Origin: Nautiliaceae bacterium
GTDB taxonomy: Bacteria; Campylobacterota; Campylobacteria; Campylobacterales; Nautiliaceae
DNA length: 34,347 nucleotides
NCBI GenBank assembly: GCA_027035735.1
Contig: JALVUH010000090.1
Location: forward strand, 1-34,347
Direction: 5' to 3'
Part shown: positions 26,628-34,347 of the stretch, piece after piece
How the letters are laid out: every line of letters begins with the position of its first letter
Position numbering within the stretch: the stretch's first letter is position 1
The notes under the pieces: model-generated
The model's database searches: none
The model's input: the letters and a program-made list of their open reading frames with translations, nothing else
Told to the model about the DNA's origin: nothing
Made by a program: the position numbers and the translations under genes

Positions 26628-28952
26628 TTATTTACATAATGCGTGGTCTAATACTTCTTCTATTCTTTTTACAGGGATTATCTCTAATCCTTCTTTTACT
26701 TCTTCAGGAATATCGTCTAAATCTTTTTGATAATTTTTAAAAGGAATTAAAACTTTTTTTATTTTAGCTTTATATGCAGCTATAAGTTTTTCTTTAAGTC
26801 CACCTATTGGTAAAACATCACCACTTAAAGTAATTTCTCCTGTCATTGCCACATCTGCATGAACTTTTTTTTCACTAAAAATACTAGCAATTGCAGTAGC
26901 CATAGTAATACCTGCACTTGGTCCATCTTTTGGTATAGCACCTTCTGGGACATGAATATGCACATTATATTTGTAATAAATTGGTTCTCTTGATTTTTCT
27001 TTTACTTTTAATTTTTTGTTATCAATTAAAACTTTAATTAGAGTAAATGCTATATGAGCTGATTCTTTCATAACATCACCAAGTTGACCTGTTAAAATTA
27101 CTTGACCTTTTCCTCTATATTTAACTGCTTCTACTCTTAATACATCTCCTCCAACAGGAGTCCATGCAAGTCCATTTACTACGCCAATTTTATCTTTTTT
27201 CTCAATTGTTTCAATATCAAAAATTGGTTTATCAATAAAATCTTTAAGATTTTTAAGTGTAACTCTTACGCTTTTTTTACCTTTTAAAATTTCAATTGCA
27301 GCTTTTCTCATAATTTTTGCAATTACTCTTCTTAAGTTTCTTACACCTGCTTCTTTTGTATATTTATCAATTATTTCTCTTAAAGCTGCATCTGAAATAT
27401 TTATTTCACTTGGTTTTAGTGAGTGTTTTTTCATCTCTTGTGGAATAAGATATCTTTTTGCAATTTGAAATTTCTCTTGTGGCGTATAACTTCCAAGAAA
27501 AATCATCTCCATTCTATCTCTAAGAGGAGCTGGAATAGTACTTGGGTTATTAGCTGTAGCAATAAATAAAACTTTACTTAAATCCAAATCAAAATTTAAA
27601 TAAAGGTCTCTAAAATGTTTATTTTGCTCAGGGTCAAGTATTTCAAGTAAAACAGCAGTAGGGTCTCCTCTATATCTAGAAATTTTGTCTATTTCATCAA
27701 GAACTATAACAGGATTCATCTCTTTTGCGTTTATTAGACCTTGAGCAATTCTACCTGGCATTGCACCAATATATGTTCTCCTATGACCCCTAAGTTCATT
27801 TACATCTTCAAGTCCACCTAGAGCGATTCTCACAAGATTTCTATCAAGAGCTTTTGCTATAGAATTGGCTAAGCTTGTTTTACCAACTCCTGGAGGTCCT
27901 ACAAAACATAAAGTAGCTCCGCTAAATTCTTCTCCTCTTTTTTTAGCAAGTTCTTTTGCTGCAAAATATTCAATAATTCTTTCTTTTATTTTTTTAAGAC
28001 CGTAATGGTCTTTATCAAGCCTATCTTTAAGCTCATCTATAGAAAATTCTTCTTTAGCATAGTTACAAAATGGAACTTCAAGTGCCCATTCAATATAATT
28101 CATTGTAGTTGTAGCTTCTGCAGAGTCTGGATGCATTCTAGAGAGACGGTCTATTTGTTTTTTTATTTCTTTATATGCATCCTCTCTCATACAAGGTTTC
28201 AATTTTTCAAGTTTTTCGTAATATTCTTTAATCTCTTCTTCAAGTTCATTAGTCATACCAAGCTCTTTTTGGATGAGCTTTAATTGTTGTTTTAAAAGAT
28301 GTTCTCTATTTGCTTCTTGTACTTGTTCCATTACTTTTTTATTTAATTCATTTTTAAGCTTAATTGCTTCAATATCTTCTAAAATAAAATGAATAAGTTT
28401 TATAAGTCTTTCTTTTGAATCAGTTTCTTTAAATAGTTCATAACCTTTTTCTACTGGAAGTTTAAGTGAAGAAGCTATTATATCTACTATTCTATCAGGG
28501 TCTGAGTTACTATCAATTATCTTTATAAAGTCTTTTGGGAAGAAAGGATTTAGCTCACTTAAAGTTGCTATATGCTCTTTTAATGTTTCAAGTAAAGCTT
28601 GAATCTCTTTTTCATTTCCTTTTTCACTTTCTACTTTATCAACTAGAGCAATTGTAGGATTTTTATCAAGAATTTCTAATATTTTACCTCTTGAGAGTCC
28701 TTGGAAAAGAATTTTTACTTTACCTTCTGGTAAAGTAACTTTTCTTATAATTGTTCCGATTGTTCCATATGTGTCTTTTTCATCACTTATACTTACAAAA
28801 AGAAGTGAGTGATCATTTATTGCTTTTTGAACTGCTAAAATATCTTCTGTTTTATCAAGAAAAATAGGGATTATCATAAATGGATAAATAAGCTCTTTTT
28901 CTACAATTACAGGAATTTCAGCAGGCAATTTTTCATAATTTTCAAGTGTCAT
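26628..28952 (-). CDS. lon: ATP-dependent Lon protease
   Basis: [60 protein letters not shown]. Start placed at [10 protein letters not shown], preceded by GGAGAG. Confidence 0.96.
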   Translation of the reverse strand: MTLENYEKLPAEIPVIVEKELIYPFMIIPIFLDKTEDILAVQKAINDHSLLFVSISDEKDTYGTIGTIIRKVTLPEGKVKILFQGLSRGKILEILDKNPTIALVDKVESEKGNEKEIQALLETLKEHIATLSELNPFFPKDFIKIIDSNSDPDRIVDIIASSLKLPVEKGYELFKETDSKERLIKLIHFILEDIEAIKLKNELNKKVMEQVQEANREHLLKQQLKLIQKELGMTNELEEEIKEYYEKLEKLKPCMREDAYKEIKKQIDRLSRMHPDSAEATTTMNYIEWALEVPFCNYAKEEFSIDELKDRLDKDHYGLKKIKERIIEYFAAKELAKKRGEEFSGATLCFVGPPGVGKTSLANSIAKALDRNLVRIALGGLEDVNELRGHRRTYIGAMPGRIAQGLINAKEMNPVIVLDEIDKISRYRGDPTAVLLEILDPEQNKHFRDLYLNFDLDLSKVLFIATANNPSTIPAPLRDRMEMIFLGSYTPQEKFQIAKRYLIPQEMKKHSLKPSEINISDAALREIIDKYTKEAGVRNLRRVIAKIMRKAAIEILKGKKSVRVTLKNLKDFIDKPIFDIETIEKKDKIGVVNGLAWTPVGGDVLRVEAVKYRGKGQVILTGQLGDVMKESAHIAFTLIKVLIDNKKLKVKEKSREPIYYKYNVHIHVPEGAIPKDGPSAGITMATAIASIFSEKKVHADVAMTGEITLSGDVLPIGGLKEKLIAAYKAKIKKVLIPFKNYQKDLDDIPEEVKEGLEIIPVKRIEEVLDHALCK

Positions 28953-28960
28953 AGCTCTCC

Positions 28961-29578
28961 TTACCAATAAAATAATTTTTTATACCAAGGAATATATGGA
29001 GGTTTTGAATTTTTTGGTATTTTTGTTTTATATAATTTAGCCGCTTTAGGTTTATGCAATTTCATATAAAGTTTATATATTTTATCATTAAGATATTGAT
29101 TTGTCAAGTATGCTTTCATATAAATTGTGTTTACTTCTGGTAAAAAAATTGAGTTTGGATATGTTAATTTATATTGTTTGCATTCTTTCATTAAATCTAA
29201 TATTTTTTTTTGATTTGTATAAGCGTTTTTATAAGATAAAAAATCAATTTTTATTTTTTGATATTCACACCAAGGTATTTCAACTGCACTTGCAAATCTT
29301 TTTTCATATTGATTAATATAATATTTTGCAAGGATATAATCTTCATTTCTTAAGTGTGCTAAGTAAAGAATTAATAAATCGCTTTTTATATAAGGAGAGC
29401 TTGGAAATTCTGCTTCTAGATTCATTAAATCATTATCTGCATTATCTAAAAACATACTTTGAATATCTTTTTTTAATTGTTGATGAATTAAAAGTTCATT
29501 TTTAAATTCATTTGGTTTTGGTTTATGAGCACAGGCAAGGAAAATAAGGGGGATTAAAAAAAATATTTTTTTAGGCAT
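28961..29578 (-). CDS. bamD: Outer membrane assembly lipoprotein BamD
   Basis: Lipobox [10 protein letters not shown]; tetratricopeptide-like helical repeats; adjacent to lon. Confidence 0.78.
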   Translation of the reverse strand: MPKKIFFLIPLIFLACAHKPKPNEFKNELLIHQQLKKDIQSMFLDNADNDLMNLEAEFPSSPYIKSDLLILYLAHLRNEDYILAKYYINQYEKRFASAVEIPWCEYQKIKIDFLSYKNAYTNQKKILDLMKECKQYKLTYPNSIFLPEVNTIYMKAYLTNQYLNDKIYKLYMKLHKPKAAKLYKTKIPKNSKPPYIPWYKKLFYW

Positions 29579-32147
29579 TTAATTTCCTTAATTCTTCTTC
29601 TATTTTAGAAAATTTTTCTTTTAACTCATTTAATTCTTTTTTATTTTTTTCTACCACATTTTTTGGTGCACGTTCTAAGAAGTTTTTATTCTCAAGTTTT
29701 TTAGATAATTTTTCAATCTCTTTTTGTAATTTTGTTTTTTGTTGATTAAGTCTTTTTATGATAGGTTCAATATCAATATCTTCTTTGCTTACCATTGTTT
29801 CTAGATTATCGCTTATATCTCTTATTGCATTTTCAATTGGTTTATTGATAAATTCAACCTCATCAAGTTTTGCTAGTTTTTTAATATATTCTTTTGCCAT
29901 TTCAGGAAGATTTGCTAAAACATATGCTTTTTTAAAGTTGCTTTGAGTCAATGCTTTAATTCTTCTAAGACTCACAATAGCTTCAATAATCAAATCAAAA
30001 TCAGCTGGTTTTTCTACTTCTTTAGCTTTAGGATACTCTTTTAGCATAATTGTATTTGTTTTAATATCTTTATTTTCGCTTAGTTCTTGATATAAAAATT
30101 CTGTAATAAATGGCATAAAAGGATGAAGCAGTTTCATTGATTCTTTAAAGATACTTCCAAGCTCAGTAATGCTCTTTTTATTAACTTTACTAAGCTCAAT
30201 CCCCCAATCACAAAAATCATTCCATAAATATCTATAAAGTGTCATCGCTGCATCATTAAATCTATATTCATCAAGCTCACGTCTAACATTTTTTACAGCT
30301 TCATTGAATTTATAAAGCATCCATTTTCCAAGCTCTGTTTTTATTTCAATATCTTTAAGGTCTTTAAAGTTTTCTTGATGCATTTTTAAAAATCTTGCTG
30401 CATTATATAATTTATTTGTAAAGTTTCTGCTCTCAATCATTTTATTTTCAGATAGTTTTATATCTCTTCCTTGAACTGCAAGGATTGCAAGAGTAAATCT
30501 TAAAACATCAGCTGAGTATTTTTCAATCATCTCAAGCGGGTCAATTACATTTCCTTTAGATTTGCTCATTTTTTGACCATGTTCATCTCTTACAAGTGCG
30601 TGAAGATATACATCTTTAAATGGAACTTCTTTTAAGAAATGTACTCCCATCATCATCATTCTTGCAACCCAGAAAAATAGAATATCAAATCCAGTAATTA
30701 ATAAATTATTTGGATAAAATCTCTCTAAATCCTCTTCTTGCCATTTAATGCCTTTGCCCCATTCACCATTTTCCCATCCAAGAGTAGAGAATGGCCAAAG
30801 AGCTGAGCTAAACCAAGTATCAAGAACATCTGGGTCTTGATGAAAGTTAGTTGAATGGCATTTAGGACACTCAGTTGGTTCTTCTACGCTTGCCCACTCA
30901 TTTCCACAATTATCACAATAATAAACAGGAATTTGATGTCCCCACCAAAGCTGTCTAGATATACACCAATCTCTAAGTTCTCTCATCCAAGCATCATAAT
31001 TGTTTTTCCATTGAGGTGGATGAAATTTAACTTCACCTTTATTTGCTGCTTCAATTGCTGGCTTTGCTATCTCTTTTTTCAAAAACCACTGAGTTGAAAC
31101 ATATGGTTCAATCACACTTTTACATCTATAACAGTGTCCTACTTGATGAGTATGTGCTTCTATTTTTTCTATAAATCCTTCATTTTGTAATTTTTCAATA
31201 ATATCTTCTCTAGCTTCAAGTCTATCTCTTCCAGCAAATTCTCCTGCATTTTCGTTTAAAATACCTTTTTCATCAAATACTTTAATAAGCTCTAAATTGT
31301 GTCTTAGTCCTACTTCATAGTCGTTTGGGTCGTGAGCAGGAGTTACTTTAACAGCACCTGTACCAAATTCCATATCAACATATTCATCTGCAATGATTGG
31401 AATTTCTCTATTTATTAGAGGAAGTTTTACTTTTTTGCCAATTAAATGCTTATATCTTTCATCTTGAGGATTTACCATAACAGCAGTATCTCCAAAATAT
31501 GTCTCAGGTCTAGTGGTTGCTACTACAATATATTCATCACTATCAACGATTGGATATTTGATATAAACAAGTTTTCCTTCATGTGTTTCATATTCTACTT
31601 CTATATCACTAAGTGCCCCATCTTTAGGACACCAGTTAACCATATAGTTGCCTTTTACAATTAATCCCTCATCATAAAGCTTTTTAAAAGCAACTCTTAC
31701 AGCTCTTTGAAGACCTTCATCCATTGTAAATCTTTCTCTAGACCAAGCAGGGCTTGCTCCAAGTCTTCTTAATTGAGTAGTGATTTTTCCTCCGCTAAAC
31801 TCTTTCCACTCCCATACTCTTTTTAAAAATTCAACGCGGCCAAGCTCTTCTTTTGTTTTTCCTTCTGCTAAGATTTGTTTTTCCACTACATTTTGAGTGG
31901 CAATTCCGGCATGGTCAGTACCTGGTTGCCAAAGAGTTGCATATCCATCCATTCTTTTGTATCTAACAATAATATCTTGAAGAGTAAAAGTTAGAGCATG
32001 TCCAATATGCAAACTTCCTGTTACATTAGGTGGAGGCATCATAATACAAAAATTTTTGTCTTTAGAATAATCTACTTCAAAAAATCCTTCTCTCTCCCAT
32101 GTTTTATAAGTATTTTGTTCAAATTCTTTAGGATTGTATTCTTTCAC
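29571..32147 (-). CDS. valS: Valyl-tRNA synthetase (GTG start)
   Basis: PPPNVTGSLHIGHAL (HIGH), GQKMSKSKGNVIDP (KMSKS), GTDHAGIATQ, C-terminal coiled coil. Start codon is GTG with AAAGG upstream. Confidence 0.96.
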   Translation of the reverse strand: MKEYNPKEFEQNTYKTWEREGFFEVDYSKDKNFCIMMPPPNVTGSLHIGHALTFTLQDIIVRYKRMDGYATLWQPGTDHAGIATQNVVEKQILAEGKTKEELGRVEFLKRVWEWKEFSGGKITTQLRRLGASPAWSRERFTMDEGLQRAVRVAFKKLYDEGLIVKGNYMVNWCPKDGALSDIEVEYETHEGKLVYIKYPIVDSDEYIVVATTRPETYFGDTAVMVNPQDERYKHLIGKKVKLPLINREIPIIADEYVDMEFGTGAVKVTPAHDPNDYEVGLRHNLELIKVFDEKGILNENAGEFAGRDRLEAREDIIEKLQNEGFIEKIEAHTHQVGHCYRCKSVIEPYVSTQWFLKKEIAKPAIEAANKGEVKFHPPQWKNNYDAWMRELRDWCISRQLWWGHQIPVYYCDNCGNEWASVEEPTECPKCHSTNFHQDPDVLDTWFSSALWPFSTLGWENGEWGKGIKWQEEDLERFYPNNLLITGFDILFFWVARMMMMGVHFLKEVPFKDVYLHALVRDEHGQKMSKSKGNVIDPLEMIEKYSADVLRFTLAILAVQGRDIKLSENKMIESRNFTNKLYNAARFLKMHQENFKDLKDIEIKTELGKWMLYKFNEAVKNVRRELDEYRFNDAAMTLYRYLWNDFCDWGIELSKVNKKSITELGSIFKESMKLLHPFMPFITEFLYQELSENKDIKTNTIMLKEYPKAKEVEKPADFDLIIEAIVSLRRIKALTQSNFKKAYVLANLPEMAKEYIKKLAKLDEVEFINKPIENAIRDISDNLETMVSKEDIDIEPIIKRLNQQKTKLQKEIEKLSKKLENKNFLERAPKNVVEKNKKELNELKEKFSKIEEELRKLNA

Positions 32148-32166
32148 TAAACATCCTTTTTTTGCG

Positions 32167-32183
32167 TAATTATACTATAATTA
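32167..32183. promoter_or_regulatory. Palindromic divergent promoter, back-to-back TATAAT boxes
   Basis: TAATTATA-C-TATAATTA, perfect 8-bp arms with 1-nt centre; + strand TATAAT 32176-32181, - strand TATAAT 32174-32169. Confidence 0.55.
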
Positions 32184-32208
32184 TAAAAAGCATTTTTAAA
32201 GGATTTAG

Positions 32209-32589
32209 ATGAAATATAAAGTTGTTTATCCAATTTTGGGATTTGAAAATGAAAAAGAGTATGAATTATCTCATATAGAAGGACCTTTTTATAAATTGGA
32301 AGGCAAAAATGTCTCTTTTACATTAATAGATCCATTTTTTATAAGAAATGATTATGGTTTTGAGCTTGATGATGAATTTACTGAAAAATTAAATTTGAAT
32401 GAAAATAATGTAATGGTTTTAAATATTTTAACTCCTGCAAAACCTTTTGAGGAATCTACTATAAATTTTGCAGCACCTTTGATTTTTAATACTGAAGATA
32501 AAATTTTTGGACAAGCTATTTTAGATAAGTATAATTATTCACTTGCAAGGAAAATAGGTGATTTTTTAGGAGAAGAAAATGAAAATTAG
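32209..32589 (+). CDS. fliW: Flagellar assembly factor FliW
   Basis: YPILGFENEKEYELSHIEGPFYKLEG...FTLIDPFFI...NILTPAKPFEESTINFAAPLIFN. Confidence 0.9.
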   Translation: MKYKVVYPILGFENEKEYELSHIEGPFYKLEGKNVSFTLIDPFFIRNDYGFELDDEFTEKLNLNENNVMVLNILTPAKPFEESTINFAAPLIFNTEDKIFGQAILDKYNYSLARKIGDFLGEENEN

Positions 32590-33328
32590 TATAATTGGAT
32601 ATGGGGAGATGGCAAAAGCAATTCTTCATGGTTTATATGAAAATAATATAAAAAATATTGAAATAGTAGGAAGAAATGAAGAAAAATTAAAAAAAATAGC
32701 AAATGAGTTTAATTGTAATTATAGTTTGATAGATGGATATGATATAAATGGAAAAATAGTAATACTTGCAGTAAAACCTTATGCCTTACAAGAAGTTTCT
32801 ATGAGAATAAAAGGAGAGGCTGAGGTTTTAATATCTATATTAGCAGGTAAATCTTTAGTTGAGCTTCAAAAATATATAAAAGCAAAGAGTTATATAAGAG
32901 CTATGCCAAATATAGCGGCAAAATATGGAGCTTCTACTACTGCAATTACAGGTGATGAAAGTGCAAAAAATATAGCAATTGAGATATTAAGCAAAATTGG
33001 AGAAGTTGTATGGGTAAATAGTGATGATGAAATTGATATGGCAACAGCTATTATTGGAAGTGGACCTGCATTTTTGGCTATAATTGCAGAAGCAATTAGT
33101 GATGGGGGAGTATATACAGGATTAAAAAGAGATATTTCAGAAAAATTGACAAGAGGTTTATTTAAAAGTTTTTCGGCTATTGATGATAAATTTTCTGATA
33201 TTAAAAATAAAGTTATGTCTCCTAAAGGAACAACAGCAGAAGGAATTTTTGTATTAGAAGATGAAGGAGTAAGAGGTAAAGTGCTTAAAGGAATTGTAAA
33301 AACATATGAAAAGTCTAAAAAAATCTAG
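32579..33328 (+). CDS. proC: Pyrroline-5-carboxylate reductase
   Basis: SIIGYGEMAKAILHGL, ILAVKPYALQEV, RAMPNIAAKYGASTTAITG, GSGPAFLAIIAEAISDGGVYTGL, SPKGTTAEGIFVLE. Confidence 0.94.
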   Translation: MKISIIGYGEMAKAILHGLYENNIKNIEIVGRNEEKLKKIANEFNCNYSLIDGYDINGKIVILAVKPYALQEVSMRIKGEAEVLISILAGKSLVELQKYIKAKSYIRAMPNIAAKYGASTTAITGDESAKNIAIEILSKIGEVVWVNSDDEIDMATAIIGSGPAFLAIIAEAISDGGVYTGLKRDISEKLTRGLFKSFSAIDDKFSDIKNKVMSPKGTTAEGIFVLEDEGVRGKVLKGIVKTYEKSKKI

Positions 33329-33980
33329 AGCTTTTACATTAATTGAAATTTTAGTTGCTTTAATAATTATAGGAATTGTAGCAGTAACTCTTCCTATAAT
33401 GTTACAAACTTCTACAAACTCTATGAAAACTTCTGCTAAAGAAGAAGTTTTTTACCAAGAATTTTCTTTATTGCAACTTATTAATTCTTTATATTTTGAT
33501 CAAAATAATACAATAGATGATAATTATTATAAAGATTTAAATGCTACAAAAGGTGATACTGCACTTTTGATACATGAATATTCAAATGGATTTAATAGAG
33601 TTGGCAAAGAAGAGATGAATAATAATATTTTAAGAAGCGGAACAAATGCGACTGTTAGTAAAATAGGGATTGATAAAGGTGAAGTAGCAGGAGATGATTC
33701 TACTTATAATGATATAGATGATTATAATGGATTTAGTGAAAAACTTTTAAGTTATGGAGATGTAACTTTGCATGTGAGTGTAAAGTATATAAAAGATAAT
33801 GCTAATTATTTATCTAATGATATTAATTTTACTTTTGATTATAAAACTCCTGCAAATTTTACTAATATTAAATTAATTACAATTTATACTGATTTAGATT
33901 CGCAAAATATTTCTATTTCTTATCCTGCTATGAATATAGGCGAGAGTAAATATTTATCTTTAGAAGAGATTTCAAAATGA
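33306..33980 (+). CDS. Type IV pilin/pseudopilin-like protein
   Basis: N-terminal methylation motif KKSRAFTLIEILVALIIIGIVAV; overlaps proC and the next pseudopilin. Confidence 0.82.
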   Translation: MKSLKKSRAFTLIEILVALIIIGIVAVTLPIMLQTSTNSMKTSAKEEVFYQEFSLLQLINSLYFDQNNTIDDNYYKDLNATKGDTALLIHEYSNGFNRVGKEEMNNNILRSGTNATVSKIGIDKGEVAGDDSTYNDIDDYNGFSEKLLSYGDVTLHVSVKYIKDNANYLSNDINFTFDYKTPANFTNIKLITIYTDLDSQNISISYPAMNIGESKYLSLEEISK

Positions 33981-34347
33981 AAAAGTCATTTACTTTATTT
34001 GAATTAATTGTAGTAATGGTTATTATGGGAATACTTGCGACAATTGCTACTGAAATTTTGCTTAAAGTTTATAAAAATTATGAATTAACAAAAGCTACTA
34101 ATTCTCTTTTATATAAAACTGATTTGGTATTAAATTCTTTATCTGCAAAATTATCAAATCGTATAGCTAATAGTGTAATTGCTACTGAATGTAATGCTAC
34201 AAATAATGATTGCGCAAAAGGAAATGTTAAAGGTTTTATTTCTTTAAATGATTTAAACGAAAGTGATGCATATAAATTTCCGGTAATAGAATGGTTAGCA
34301 AAGGATATTTATTCAAAAAGAGGTGAATGGAATTCAACTTTAAAAAG
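33977..34347 (+). CDS. Second pseudopilin-like protein, 3' end truncated by window
   Basis: Own translation from ATG at 33977: MKKSFTLFELIVVMVIMGILATIATEILLKVYKNYELTKATNS...; ATGA overlap with the previous CDS. Confidence 0.82.
   Translation, partial: MKKSFTLFELIVVMVIMGILATIATEILLKVYKNYELTKATNSLLYKTDLVLNSLSAKLSNRIANSVIATECNATNNDCAKGNVKGFISLNDLNESDAYKFPVIEWLAKDIYSKRGEWNSTLK

Noticed and set aside
28005-28283. Phe/Ile-rich ORF antisense to lon
   Set aside because: Shadow ORF of conserved lon sequence; the same applies to 30855-31097, 31446-31664 and 29758-29946 inside valS and to 19156-19524 and 20305-20496 antisense to the GGDEF-EAL gene.
1-34347. CRISPR arrays, tRNA/rRNA genes, transposons, prophage or toxin-antitoxin defence modules
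   Set aside because: None seen; intergenic space is minimal and the ORFs fall into other families.

Overview
AT-rich, gene-dense chromosomal window. Gene content and order (ilvB-ilvN-lpxD; valS-bamD-lon-flgA-ubiX-coaD-tmk; fliW-proC-prepilin) suggest a Campylobacterota genome, probably Nautiliales-like (inference, no search run). About 31 protein-coding genes cover almost all of it. I saw no rRNA, tRNA, CRISPR array, transposase or phage module. Most genes are ordinary housekeeping: proA, ppx/gppA, ilvBN, lpxD, xth, aspC-type aminotransferase, cysE, tmk, coaD, ubiX, flgA, lon, bamD, valS, fliW, proC. The unusual part is 7.4-23.8 kb. It holds four c-di-GMP turnover proteins: an EAL protein with a degenerate GGDEF, two PAS-GAF-GSDEF-EAL paralogs, and a membrane diguanylate cyclase with a NarX/PilJ-like helical sensor. 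A NIT-domain chemoreceptor lies directly behind one of them. Other points of interest: a lone SdhA/FrdA-family flavoprotein lacking the usual FAD-linking His; a PgbA-N-like secreted protein; three divergent junctions whose -10 elements form symmetric palindromes; convergent gene pairs that all meet at touching or overlapping stop codons; and a paired TGTAACA-type operator at the divergent promoter upstream of proA.
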